Positions 38,845 to 47,226 of a stretch of DNA of 64,000 bases are shown here, one piece after another (position 1 is the stretch's first letter; each line of letters begins with the position of its first letter). This stretch comes from Desulfuromonadaceae bacterium (GTDB taxonomy: Bacteria; Desulfobacterota; Desulfuromonadia; Geobacterales; Pseudopelobacteraceae). A program made the position numbers and the translations under genes. The stretch covers positions 1 through 64,000 of the forward strand of contig JAQUIT010000004.1 of the NCBI GenBank assembly GCA_028681335.1, read 5' to 3'. The notes under the pieces are model-generated. The model was not told the origin of the DNA. It saw only the letters and a list, made by a program, of their open reading frames with translations, and searched no databases.

Positions 38845-39993
38845 TCACATGCACTTTTTGTAAATCATCGCAATGTCTTCACGGCTGGCGGGACGCGGGT
38901 TGGTTACCAGGCACGCATCTTTCAACGCGTTCTCACTCAGCAGCGGGATAAATTCTTCCGTCAGACCAAGTTCACCAAGCCCTTTCGCCAGGCCGATATC
39001 GGCGATCAGTCGTCGCACCGCGTCCACCGCCAGTTCCGCCGCCGCCATTACCGACAGACCGGTCACATCCTCACCCATCGCTTCAGCAATATCCCGGAAC
39101 CTCTCAGGGCAGGCACTCAGATTGAACTCCATCACTGCAGGGAGAATAGCAGCATTTGTTTCGCCGTGATGCTGGTCGATCAGACCATCAACCTGGTGGG
39201 TCATGGCGTGGGTTGCGCCAAGAATGGCATTCGAAAAGGCCAGACCGGCGGTCAGGCTGGCCATGGACATATTGGTGTTCGCCTCCATATCGTGCCGGTC
39301 TGCCACCGCCTGACGGAGATTGCCGGAAGCCAGTTTAATCGCCTTCAAAGCGTGGATATCGGTCAGCGGTGTGGCGGCCAGGGAAACATATGATTCAATA
39401 CCGTGGGTAAACGCATCCAGGCCGGTAGCGGCCGCAAGCTTGGCGTCCATTGTCTGCACAAGTTCCGGGTCAACAATGGCGATATCCGGCACCAGCAACT
39501 TCGAAATGATCGACATTTTCAGCTTCCTGGCCGTATCAACGATGATGGTGAACTGGCTGACTTCGGAGCCGGCACCGGCTGTACTCGGGGCAATGACCAT
39601 CGGCGGCAGTGGACTGCTTATCTTGTTGATCCCTTCATAATCCTGCAGAACGCCGCCATTGGTTACCAGAATGGCAATTGCCTTGGCTACATCAGTGGGG
39701 CTGCCGCCGCCGACGGCGACAATCCCGTCACAACCGGACTCCCTGTAGCGCCTTACCCCCTCAGTTACTTCGCAATCTTTCGGATTGGTTGTCAGGGCAG
39801 AGAATATCACCGTTTCGATACCGGCTGTCTTCAGGTAATGCACAGCCAGATCTACCCAACCGGCCTTGATAACGCCTGCGTCGCTGACCAGAAAGACCTT
39901 TGAGGCACCGATGCGGACGGCGCTTTCGCCGAGCTGGCTCAGGGAACCCCGGCCGAAGATAATCTCAGGGGCAACAAACTTGCTGATGTTCAT
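38845..39993 (-). CDS. Iron-containing alcohol dehydrogenase (first copy)
   Basis: A 382-residue group III (Fe-dependent) alcohol dehydrogenase that would interconvert an alcohol and its aldehyde with NAD(H). The nucleotide-binding motif GGGSPTDVAK and the metal-site segments ATGLDAFTHGIESYVS and LGATHAMTHQVDGLIDQHHGETNA are present, with Asp and three His ligands. It is clearly related to the second copy at 53651 but differs over much of its length. It is the first gene of an operon with its own kinase and sigma-54 activator. Confidence 0.93.
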   Translation of the reverse strand: MNISKFVAPEIIFGRGSLSQLGESAVRIGASKVFLVSDAGVIKAGWVDLAVHYLKTAGIETVIFSALTTNPKDCEVTEGVRRYRESGCDGIVAVGGGSPTDVAKAIAILVTNGGVLQDYEGINKISSPLPPMVIAPSTAGAGSEVSQFTIIVDTARKLKMSIISKLLVPDIAIVDPELVQTMDAKLAAATGLDAFTHGIESYVSLAATPLTDIHALKAIKLASGNLRQAVADRHDMEANTNMSMASLTAGLAFSNAILGATHAMTHQVDGLIDQHHGETNAAILPAVMEFNLSACPERFRDIAEAMGEDVTGLSVMAAAELAVDAVRRLIADIGLAKGLGELGLTEEFIPLLSENALKDACLVTNPRPASREDIAMIYKKCM

Positions 39994-40051
39994 GGTAACT
40001 CCTCATGTCAGCGCCGACTCCGGCACGTAGTGCTGTAATAAATGTATACAC

Positions 40052-40067
40052 TGCAAATCCCATGCTC
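40052..40067 (-). promoter_or_regulatory. Candidate sigma-54 promoter of the first alcohol dehydrogenase operon
   Basis: On the minus strand GAGCATG, 4 bp, TTGCA resembles TGGCACG-N4-TTGCA with the -12 element perfect but the first G of the -24 GG missing. It lies about 60 bp upstream of the start codon and 50-115 bp from two palindromic activator sites, the usual arrangement for sigma-54 promoters. Confidence 0.45.
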
Positions 40068-40118
40068 AAAATCCCCACTACACTGTTGACCGCGCCTGAC
40101 AGAATAAATGTGTCTCAA

Positions 40119-40137
40119 CTGTATCGGATCGGAACAG
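40119..40137. promoter_or_regulatory. Activator-binding palindrome, copy 1
   Basis: CTGTATCG-GATC-GGAACAG, an interrupted palindrome of 19 bp. The same pattern occurs at 40164 and, with small changes, upstream of the second alcohol dehydrogenase at 53398 and 53441. A weaker version (CTGTACCA...AGAAC) lies between the two copies at 40144. Confidence 0.65.
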
Positions 40138-40163
40138 TTACTACTGTACCATACTAGAACTAT

Positions 40164-40182
40164 CTGTATCGCAATGGAACAG
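40164..40182. promoter_or_regulatory. Activator-binding palindrome, copy 2
   Basis: CTGTATCG-CAAT-GGAACAG, identical to the site at 40119 except in the 4-bp centre; the two are 45 bp apart start to start, close to four helical turns. The remaining part of this 357-bp intergenic region holds the sigma-54 candidate at 40052 and the plus-strand promoter at 40293. Confidence 0.65.
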
Positions 40183-40292
40183 TTTTGTGCGCGCACTTAA
40201 CAAAGGAGAATCTGCAGATTCCACGTGTAAATCAACATTTCAAGCCTTCAAACAAAGCGAAAGCAAATAGCCAAAACCATCATAACTGTTAT

Positions 40293-40320
40293 TGACAAGC
40301 ATAAAGGGAGGGATACTATT
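40293..40320 (+). promoter_or_regulatory. Sigma-70-type promoter of the MoaD-like gene
   Basis: A perfect TTGACA (40293-40298), a 16-nt spacer and TACTAT (40315-40320), ending 30 bp before the start codon. Confidence 0.65.
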
Positions 40321-40350
40321 TACATATCAAGAAAAAGAGAGGTGGTATTT

Positions 40351-40656
40351 ATGTCCTTACAGGCAAATACGACAGTACGGATGTTCGGAGCCCTTCACAC
40401 CATCATGAAAGACCGGGGTCTGGAATCCACGGTCACCATGGTTATCCCACCAGACGGTTGCACAGCCTTTGATCTGGCAAAACAGCTCAACCTCCCTCAG
40501 GATAAAGTTGAGGCGGTATTTATCAACCATCTGGTGTACGGCCTTGAACAGATCATTCAACCGGGCGACAGAGTAGCTTTTGTCCCCACCGGCATCCCGG
40601 GACCGCATCGTTTCCTTCTCGGGATTCACAATGCAGGCCGGCAGAATAACCATTAA
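40351..40656 (+). CDS. MoaD/ThiS-fold small protein without C-terminal diglycine
   Basis: A 101-residue protein with the beta-grasp pattern of MoaD/ThiS proteins: VRMFGAL at the start, LAKQLNLP...VEAVFINHLVYGLEQIIQPGDRVAFVPTG in the second half. The C-terminus reads IPGPHRFLLGIHNAGRQNNH, so it lacks the terminal Gly-Gly needed for thiocarboxylate chemistry. The role is unknown; it may be a binding partner, not a sulfur carrier. ATG at 40351 with GAGAGGTGG upstream is preferred over a GTG at 40342. It is divergent from the alcohol dehydrogenase operon and convergent with the siroheme protein gene. Confidence 0.7.
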   Translation: MSLQANTTVRMFGALHTIMKDRGLESTVTMVIPPDGCTAFDLAKQLNLPQDKVEAVFINHLVYGLEQIIQPGDRVAFVPTGIPGPHRFLLGIHNAGRQNNH

Positions 40657-40788
40657 CATGCGGTCGTATGAAGAGCGCGGATCTACTGGATGGACTCAGT
40701 GAAACAGGGTCGTTCACACTGAATCACTGTACAATAATGTATTTATGATGGGATTGCATGCTGGTACTGCGGCTGCTGTTGAATAACA

Positions 40789-41472
40789 TCAGACTCCTGC
40801 AGATGGAGAGCCCTGACCCAGAACCGTTACGCGAAACTGCTCGATTCCCATCTCCTCTACCAGCGTTCCGATGCGTACCTCGCGCCCGGAATGACGGTAC
40901 CAGTCGATGATCCTGTCAATAACGGCGATCACTTCTCCCTCGTCGGCGGTAGTTTCCACCAGCAGTTCAGCCAGTCGCGGGCGTGCACCGGCGTTACCAC
41001 CGACAAGAATCCGCCACCCCTTCGGGATTCCCATGATGCCGATATCCTTGACAGCTACCTCGGCGCAGGAGAGCATGCAGCCGGAAACCCCCATTTTCAT
41101 CTTGTTGGGAAGCGGCAGGGCATGGTAAAGGGCATCGATCTTAAGCCCCAGCGAGACTGAGTCCTGGACTGCCCGCTTGCACTGGGTGGTGCCTGGGCAG
41201 ATTTTTATACTACGGACACAGAGGCCGATGGCCGCACCCGGACGTTCATCAATTTCTGCCCATATACTGTCGATATCCTCTTCCTTGATGCCGAAGAGGG
41301 CTATCCGCTGGGCCGAAGTCAGCTTCAGCTGCAGCCGGTATTTATCAGCCACATCACAGATTTTACGCAGGGTGGCGGTATCGGTGATCCCTCCGGGGAT
41401 ATGCGGGGCAATTCCGTAGGTCTCACGGTCCCGCTGTAGTATGGCACCTTTTTCAACGATATCTTTTTTCAT
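40789..41472 (-). CDS. Small siroheme sulfite/nitrite reductase-like protein
   Basis: A 227-residue protein equal to one half of a normal sulfite or nitrite reductase. The siroheme-[4Fe-4S] cysteine motifs are complete: CPGTTQC (C-x5-C) and CMLSC (C-x3-C). The size and motif layout match the low-spin, assimilatory-type small sulfite reductases described from Desulfovibrio and Desulfuromonas. Their true substrate in the cell is unclear. The ATG at 41472 has AGGA upstream and is preferred over an earlier in-frame start. It precedes a CinA-like gene in the same direction after 49 bp upstream. Confidence 0.82.
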   Translation of the reverse strand: MKKDIVEKGAILQRDRETYGIAPHIPGGITDTATLRKICDVADKYRLQLKLTSAQRIALFGIKEEDIDSIWAEIDERPGAAIGLCVRSIKICPGTTQCKRAVQDSVSLGLKIDALYHALPLPNKMKMGVSGCMLSCAEVAVKDIGIMGIPKGWRILVGGNAGARPRLAELLVETTADEGEVIAVIDRIIDWYRHSGREVRIGTLVEEMGIEQFRVTVLGQGSPSAGV

Positions 41473-41521
41473 CCTGAATTCCTTTTTAGGTTTATTGCCA
41501 CAACTCACCTTCTTACAGCGG

Positions 41522-42340
41522 TTACTTTTCCCGATGGCCGATGCCGAGGATGGTGAGTCCCTCCGTCAGATCTTTTACCGCACGCTCAAGGAGCATGTCC
41601 AGAGCAGAGTCATCAGTTCCCACGGCCGTCAGGATCACTTCCAGATCCTGCATCTCACCCAAAGTTGTGGCCAGTGATTTGATGTATATACCCGGGTAGT
41701 CATTTGCCGCCTGACTGAGCACCGGCTCCATCAGCGATTCGTCGTTGCATTGGACGGTGATGGTGCGCATGACGGATATGCCGCCGCAAAAAGTTGCCAG
41801 CAGAAACGGCTGAAGAGAACTTTTGAAAATGCCCTTGAGCTCCGAGGGAACGCCCGGCAGACTGATAACGGTACTCTTACCTATCTGAAACAGAACCCCC
41901 GGAGCGGTACCAACCGGGTTGTGCAACGGAGTGGCGCCGACCGGGAGCCAGGCCATCTTTTCGCGAGCCGGATTGAGTCCCCCCTGAGCAAGTATCCCCT
42001 GGTCAGCCAATTCATCATAGCGTTGACGGATCATCTGCAGCGCCTGTTCATGCAGTCGCCACTCAACGCCGGCACCACGCGCCACTGCCGCCAGGGTCAG
42101 GTCGTCGGCGGTGGGTCCCAGCCCACCGGAGGTAATGATAACGTCGGCGCCGCGCAGCAGGGCAGCCTGCAACTCGGAGGCAATAACCTCTTGAACATCG
42201 CGTAGAACGGTAGCCCGGACAACGTGCCCTCCCAGCTGGTTAATCTCGTTGCAGAGCCAGTGCGTGTTGGTGTCCTGAATATCTCCGATCAGGATTTCAT
42301 TGCCGATGATGAATATTTCCACGCAAACCGGTTCTGACAT
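41522..42340 (-). CDS. CinA-type molybdopterin-binding domain protein
   Basis: A 272-residue protein equal to the N-terminal (COG1058) half of CinA. The MoCF-like fold is marked by IFIIGNEILIGDIQDTNTHWL and ITSGGLGPTADDLT. The C-terminal nicotinamide-nucleotide amidase domain of full-length CinA is absent. In CinA the N-terminal domain hydrolyses ADP-ribose; that activity is possible here. It belongs to a run of minus-strand genes from EtfB to the siroheme protein. Confidence 0.85.
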   Translation of the reverse strand: MSEPVCVEIFIIGNEILIGDIQDTNTHWLCNEINQLGGHVVRATVLRDVQEVIASELQAALLRGADVIITSGGLGPTADDLTLAAVARGAGVEWRLHEQALQMIRQRYDELADQGILAQGGLNPAREKMAWLPVGATPLHNPVGTAPGVLFQIGKSTVISLPGVPSELKGIFKSSLQPFLLATFCGGISVMRTITVQCNDESLMEPVLSQAANDYPGIYIKSLATTLGEMQDLEVILTAVGTDDSALDMLLERAVKDLTEGLTILGIGHREK

Positions 42341-42405
42341 GACCGTTCCTTGTACCTGCTTATTGTATTTTAGTGCACTTCAGCAACGATCTTCATTTAC
42401 GCCAC

Positions 42406-43500
42406 TCACAATAGCCGGTCAATCGCCTCGAAATCAATAACCTTCTCCGCCAACGAACAGATCAGATCGATCTTTTCGTCATCCTCGGCACTGAGCTTGG
42501 AAATAAAGCCGGTAACGGCAGAATATATCTCAGATGTTGTCGATTCTATGATCCGGATATAGGGGATATTGCTGTCATCGAGTATCTGCTGGGTGATGGC
42601 CGATACCGGAGCGTGACCCGGAATCAAGAGGCCGACGATCTTCCTCTGGTATGCGGGGATATGATAAAGAGATGAAAGCGTGACAATCAGCTCGTCACGG
42701 CAACTGGTGGTGATCAGAAGCGTAGAGTCTTCGAGCCGATCGATAACCTTCTGTGATGATGCCGCCCCAAGCTGGATATGGTGAACGATCCTGTTGTGCG
42801 CCGTCTCGTCGCCCTTTAGCGGGTGTTTAAGGAGTCGTGCCAGGTGGTTGAGAGTCGGGTCGGCAAGGACCGGCGAGTAGTCAAAGGCTGCTGTGACAGG
42901 AAATCCCAGCTGGCTGAAAGCCTTGGACAGATAGCCCATTGACTCTTTTCTCTTTTCAGCCAGCAAACGGTTAACCAGGAGCAGCTTAACTTCGACCCCT
43001 TCCGCCCGGTAGAGCGGCAGGTTCAACAGAACCGAATCAATCACACTGCCGATACCACCGCCGCTTACCATCGCCACCGGCGCACTGCACAGGGAAGCCA
43101 CCCTGCTGTTACTCAGTCCGACCACTGAACCGACACCGCCGTGCCCCGCCCCTTCAATCACGAGAAAATCGTACCTGCGCTCCATCTCCCGACAAGCGCT
43201 GACCAGCCGTTCTTCAAGGACGGCTGTTGTCAGGTGCCCGTCGAGAAACCGTTTCGTAGAACCACTGCCGAGAACCACCGGCGACATGAGATGGATATCC
43301 TCTTCAAGCCCGAAAACCCTGGCCATCAGGGCCGCATCCTTGTCGACCACGCAGCCGTTAAAATCCAGGCATTTCGGACCGACCGCCTTGATGAAGCCGA
43401 CCCGCTTGTATTTCTGCCGCGCCAGATGCACAAGGGAGAGGCTGATGGTTGTTTTACCGGTATTCTGCCCGGTGGCGGCAATAAATATTTTTTTGCACAT
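42406..43500 (-). CDS. Phosphotransacetylase N-terminal-like P-loop/DRTGG protein
   Basis: A 364-residue protein like the N-terminal regulatory half of large phosphotransacetylases (BioD-like plus DRTGG). The P-loop is ATGQNTGKTTISLSL near residue 10, with VIEGAGHGGVGSVVGLSNSRVA in the middle; residues 220-345 match the DRTGG region (VGLLIPGHAP). The catalytic PTA domain is absent, so it probably senses a ligand or acts as a regulator of acetate metabolism. It is 32 bp downstream of the NfnAB fusion gene. Confidence 0.8.
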   Translation of the reverse strand: MCKKIFIAATGQNTGKTTISLSLVHLARQKYKRVGFIKAVGPKCLDFNGCVVDKDAALMARVFGLEEDIHLMSPVVLGSGSTKRFLDGHLTTAVLEERLVSACREMERRYDFLVIEGAGHGGVGSVVGLSNSRVASLCSAPVAMVSGGGIGSVIDSVLLNLPLYRAEGVEVKLLLVNRLLAEKRKESMGYLSKAFSQLGFPVTAAFDYSPVLADPTLNHLARLLKHPLKGDETAHNRIVHHIQLGAASSQKVIDRLEDSTLLITTSCRDELIVTLSSLYHIPAYQRKIVGLLIPGHAPVSAITQQILDDSNIPYIRIIESTTSEIYSAVTGFISKLSAEDDEKIDLICSLAEKVIDFEAIDRLL

Positions 43501-43532
43501 GGGTTAAGGCACTCCCATTATCTCATAAGATG

Positions 43533-45791
43533 TTACAAGCCGCCGTTCAGGTAGTCATTGATTGCGGCAGCAGCCTGCTTGCCGTCACCCATAGCGAGGA
43601 TAACCGTTGCTCCGCCGCGAACGATATCACCACCGGCAAAAGCACCGGGAATACTGGTGGCGCCGTTGTCGTCTACCGCGATATTCCCCCATTTGTTGAG
43701 TTTCAGATCAGGGGCGGTAGCGGTCAGGAGCGGATTAGCCCCGGTGCCTGCCGCATTCACCACGACATCAACAGCTATATCGTACTCTGACCCGTCAACT
43801 GCAATCGGTTTGCGTCGCCCGGAATCATCCGCAGGCCCCAGTTCCATGCGTTGGCAGCGAAGCGTTGCCGACCACCCTTCCCCGTTGCCAATGATCGCCA
43901 GTGGAGCTGTCAGCATGACGAACTCGACACCCTCCTCCTTGGCATGCTTAATCTCTTCGACCCTGGCAGGCATCTCCGCCTCGCTGCGACGATAGATGAT
44001 CATGGCGTGTTCAGCGCCCAGGCGGCGCACGGTACGAACGCAATCCATGGCGGTATTGCCGCCGCCGATGACCGCCACCTTTTGCCCGGCAATAACCGGC
44101 GTGGATGAGTCCGGATTACGGCCAGCCTCCATCAGGTTGACGCGGGTAAGCAGCTCATTCGCCGAATAGACCCCCTTCAGATTTTCTCCCGGAATATTGA
44201 GCATGGTCGGCAGACCGGCGCCATTGGCGATGAATATCGCGTTGAATTCATCACTGAGCTGTTTGAGGGTCAAGGTCTTGCCGATGATGACGTTGCACTC
44301 AATGGTCACTCCCAGGTCTACCAAGCGCGCGACCTCAACGTCGATGATCTCCTTGGGGAGGCGGAATTCGGGAATGCCGTAGCGGAGTACACCGCCCGTG
44401 TCGTGGAGAGCTTCGAAGATAGTAACGCTGTGCCCCTGTCGTGCCAGTTCACCTGCGGCAGTCAACCCTGCAGGGCCGCAACCGATGACGGCAACGCGCT
44501 TGCCGCTGGCAGATGGAACCTGCTCGCGGGGAAGCTCGGCCGCATTGGCCATGGCCCAGTCGGCGACGAAACGCTCCAGATACCCGATGGCAACCGCTTC
44601 ACCTTTTACCCCGCAGACACACTTTGCTTCGCACTGACTTTCCTGTGGACAGACGCGGCCGCAGACAGCAGGCAGGGCGTTGTCTCCGCGCAGAATTTGT
44701 GCGGCGGCGGGCAGGTCTTCGGCAGCCAGCGCGGCGATAAATTCCGGAATCGATACACCTACCGGACAGCCATTCACACAGGGTCGATGCTTGCACTGAA
44801 TGCAGCGTTGCGCCTCCCGTACCGCCTGCTCGTAGCCGAGACCCAGATTAACCTCCTCGAAATTGCGGCTTCTGACCTCCGCATCACGTTCAGGCATATG
44901 CACCCGCGGGATGGCCAGGCGCTCCTTGACCGTAAGATTTTCGGCAGCAACGTCCAATGCCAGCCGACACTCGCCGGCCGCATGACGCGCCTGTTCTTCG
45001 AAGTCGCGATAGGTGGTAAGACGATCCGTGAGACCATTAAAATCTACCTGATGGCCGTCGAATTCCGGACCATCGACGCAGGCAAATTTCACGACACCGC
45101 CAACCACAACACGGCAGCCACCGCACATGCCGGTACCGTCAATCATGACCGGATTGAGACTGACTACGGTCTCTATACCGTAGGGGCGGGTCAACTCCGA
45201 CACAGCCCGCATCATCGGCACCGGACCGACAGCCAGCACAACTTTGGGAGTACTTGCCTGGTCGGCAATAAGATCGGTTAACTCTGCGGTAACGAACCCT
45301 TTTCGCCCGAGAGTGCCATCCTCGGTGGTGATAAGCAGCTTTTCTGAAAGCGCCGCCAGTTCATCGGCCAGTATAACGTACTGGCTCGAACGTCCACCGA
45401 TGATGGTGGTCACCTGGTTTCCGGCTGCGGCAAGCGCCTTGACGAGCGGAAAGAGTACCGCAGTACCAACTCCGCCGCCGACACAGGCTACCCTCCCCCA
45501 ATTTTCAATATGGGTTGCCTGTCCCAGCGGACCGGCAACGTCACGGATGAAGCTGCCCTGCGGGATCGCGACAATCTTGCGCGTAGATGCGCCGTTCGCC
45601 TGGATAAAGAGTGTTATGGTGCCGGCAAGCGGATCGGCATCGCCGATGGTGAGCGGAATCCGCTCGTCCCCACGATCGGCACGTACAATTACGAACTGCC
45701 CCGCTTTTCGTGCCGTGGCAACCCGCGGTGCATGAACCACCATGCGGTGGAGGTTTGGCGCCAAAATATCGTTACTGATTACTTCAAACAT
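43533..45791 (-). CDS. NfnAB fusion: FNR-like and glutamate-synthase-small-subunit-like oxidoreductase
   Basis: A 752-residue fusion. Residues 1-275 match NfnA or dihydroorotate dehydrogenase electron-transfer subunits: flavin/NAD-binding ferredoxin-reductase domain, then a [2Fe-2S] site in GTGMCGGCRVVVG...C. Residues 290-752 match NfnB/GltD: [4Fe-4S] motifs (CIQCKHRPCVNGCPV, CGRVCPQESQCEAKCV), FAD motif VAVIGCGPAGLTAAGEL and NADPH motif VAVIGGGNTAMDC. Separate Nfn subunits bifurcate electrons between NADPH, NAD and ferredoxin, and the fusion probably does the same. It would connect AOR and ETF chemistry to the NAD(P)H pool. Confidence 0.88.
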   Translation of the reverse strand: MFEVISNDILAPNLHRMVVHAPRVATARKAGQFVIVRADRGDERIPLTIGDADPLAGTITLFIQANGASTRKIVAIPQGSFIRDVAGPLGQATHIENWGRVACVGGGVGTAVLFPLVKALAAAGNQVTTIIGGRSSQYVILADELAALSEKLLITTEDGTLGRKGFVTAELTDLIADQASTPKVVLAVGPVPMMRAVSELTRPYGIETVVSLNPVMIDGTGMCGGCRVVVGGVVKFACVDGPEFDGHQVDFNGLTDRLTTYRDFEEQARHAAGECRLALDVAAENLTVKERLAIPRVHMPERDAEVRSRNFEEVNLGLGYEQAVREAQRCIQCKHRPCVNGCPVGVSIPEFIAALAAEDLPAAAQILRGDNALPAVCGRVCPQESQCEAKCVCGVKGEAVAIGYLERFVADWAMANAAELPREQVPSASGKRVAVIGCGPAGLTAAGELARQGHSVTIFEALHDTGGVLRYGIPEFRLPKEIIDVEVARLVDLGVTIECNVIIGKTLTLKQLSDEFNAIFIANGAGLPTMLNIPGENLKGVYSANELLTRVNLMEAGRNPDSSTPVIAGQKVAVIGGGNTAMDCVRTVRRLGAEHAMIIYRRSEAEMPARVEEIKHAKEEGVEFVMLTAPLAIIGNGEGWSATLRCQRMELGPADDSGRRKPIAVDGSEYDIAVDVVVNAAGTGANPLLTATAPDLKLNKWGNIAVDDNGATSIPGAFAGGDIVRGGATVILAMGDGKQAAAAINDYLNGGL

Positions 45792-45829
45792 GTCGTCACA
45801 ACCTTTCGAATTTGTTGAGATATAGGCTA

Positions 45830-47170
45830 TCAGTCAAGACAGTGAAAAACCTGGGCACTCCAGAGGCAACTGCCACAGGGTTCGGAATTGGCGTAGCAAT
45901 CCTGCTCAAAGGTATCGTTCTGAACAAGGTCACAGGGGGAGCTGTTGCAACTGAAACAGGTTGGATAATCATGCCTGAGCACATTTTCACGATAGGTGCG
46001 GAACTCCACGCTATTCCAGATTTCCAGACCTCCCTGTTCAATAACATTTCCAAACACCAACGGTTTTACAGAATGCTGCCAGCCATTAGCAAACGAATGG
46101 CAATTATGCCAGAGCTGGTAGCAGGGGTGCATGCTGCCGTCCCAGGATATGAACGCCCCGCCCTGTTCGACAAAATTACAGCTGCGTCTCCCGCTTGGCA
46201 TCATTTCCGGGAGCCGCAGATTAAGACCGCTTTGAAGGGCAAAGGTACGCGCCTGTTCAAAGGCACTATCAACCGCTTCGATCCTGGTATAGTCCATGGC
46301 TAAGAGCTGTTTCAAGTTGAGGCTGATTCCGCGGCTCTTGGCATTAGCCTTCATAGTTTCAACAAAATCAATGATTCTCTGTTCCTCGGGTGACTTACGG
46401 TATTTCCACAACAGCTTGAAATAACGCTCCATTTCCACCCCGGCCACATCAGCCTTGCACTTCCAGGCATGAAACAGTGAGAGGGCTTCATCCGTGCTGG
46501 TCTCATAGGCGCACTGGTCAAGATGCTGCTCATCATATGGGTGGAGGTGCGAGACTATTGCGAAGTTCACCCCACGTTCAGCAGCCCAGGTGAGTGCGGC
46601 GGGCAGCTCATCCAGATTGTTGCGCATCACCACATATTCTACACCGACCTGGAAATCCGGCCGCGAGCATATTCCTTTGGCTGCGGTAATGGCTGAGAGG
46701 GCGCATTCAAGATCTGACAATTCCCCACCCGTACGGATGGCGCTGAAGGTTGATGGCAAAATGCCGTCCATTGACAGGCATATTTTGTCAAGACCGGCTG
46801 CTACGAGCGAAATTGCGCGCTGGTTGGTAAGGAGCAGACCATTGCTTTGAAAGCCGATCCAACTTTGCGCCGGCATCCGTTCTTTTGCCTGGGAAATAAA
46901 TTGCTCCAGATGCTGGTTAAGCAGTGGCTCGCCGATACCGTTAAGCACCAACGAATCTAAGCCGGGAAAAACGTCGTACAAAGCGGCAAAGGTGGCCGGT
47001 GCCAGATCGCCGTCAACTACGATGCCACTCTGGTTCTGTTTGGGGCACATAACGCAGGTAAGGTTGCAGCGGCTGGTTGTTTCGACGAAAAGTTTAGTTG
47101 GAAATTCCCTGATCGCCGGGGCTGTCAATACTTCTTTGGCATCGTTGCCTGCGGACAAATTGAGCGGCAT
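45830..47170 (-). CDS. Radical SAM/SPASM protein, putative metalloenzyme maturase
   Basis: A 446-residue radical SAM protein with a Cys-rich C-terminal SPASM region. The cluster motif is TSRCNLTCVMCPKQ (C-x3-C-x2-C) near residue 36. The C-terminal 110 residues carry at least ten Cys, including SCNFVEQGGAFISWDG, MHPCYQLWHNC, CFSCNSSPC and PCGSC..., enough for two auxiliary clusters. It resembles the Geobacter-type SPASM proteins proposed to mature metalloenzymes, but I cannot prove the family. ATG at 47170 follows GGGGG and is preferred over a GTG at 47191. It sits between the NfnAB and ETF oxidoreductase genes; its substrate is unknown. Confidence 0.78.
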   Translation of the reverse strand: MPLNLSAGNDAKEVLTAPAIREFPTKLFVETTSRCNLTCVMCPKQNQSGIVVDGDLAPATFAALYDVFPGLDSLVLNGIGEPLLNQHLEQFISQAKERMPAQSWIGFQSNGLLLTNQRAISLVAAGLDKICLSMDGILPSTFSAIRTGGELSDLECALSAITAAKGICSRPDFQVGVEYVVMRNNLDELPAALTWAAERGVNFAIVSHLHPYDEQHLDQCAYETSTDEALSLFHAWKCKADVAGVEMERYFKLLWKYRKSPEEQRIIDFVETMKANAKSRGISLNLKQLLAMDYTRIEAVDSAFEQARTFALQSGLNLRLPEMMPSGRRSCNFVEQGGAFISWDGSMHPCYQLWHNCHSFANGWQHSVKPLVFGNVIEQGGLEIWNSVEFRTYRENVLRHDYPTCFSCNSSPCDLVQNDTFEQDCYANSEPCGSCLWSAQVFHCLD

Positions 47171-47226
47171 TCTTTTCCCCCGTAATGGCACAACTGCGCT
47201 TCTCTCCTACTGACAGGTAACGGAAT

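Noticed and set aside
40052-40341. Sigma-54 promoter for the MoaD-like gene
   Set aside because: The plus strand shows a clear sigma-70 promoter instead; no GG-N10-GC element was found at a suitable distance.
44403-45281. Open reading frame of 292 codons antisense to the NfnAB fusion gene
   Set aside because: No domain, no ribosome-binding site, opposite an intact gene.
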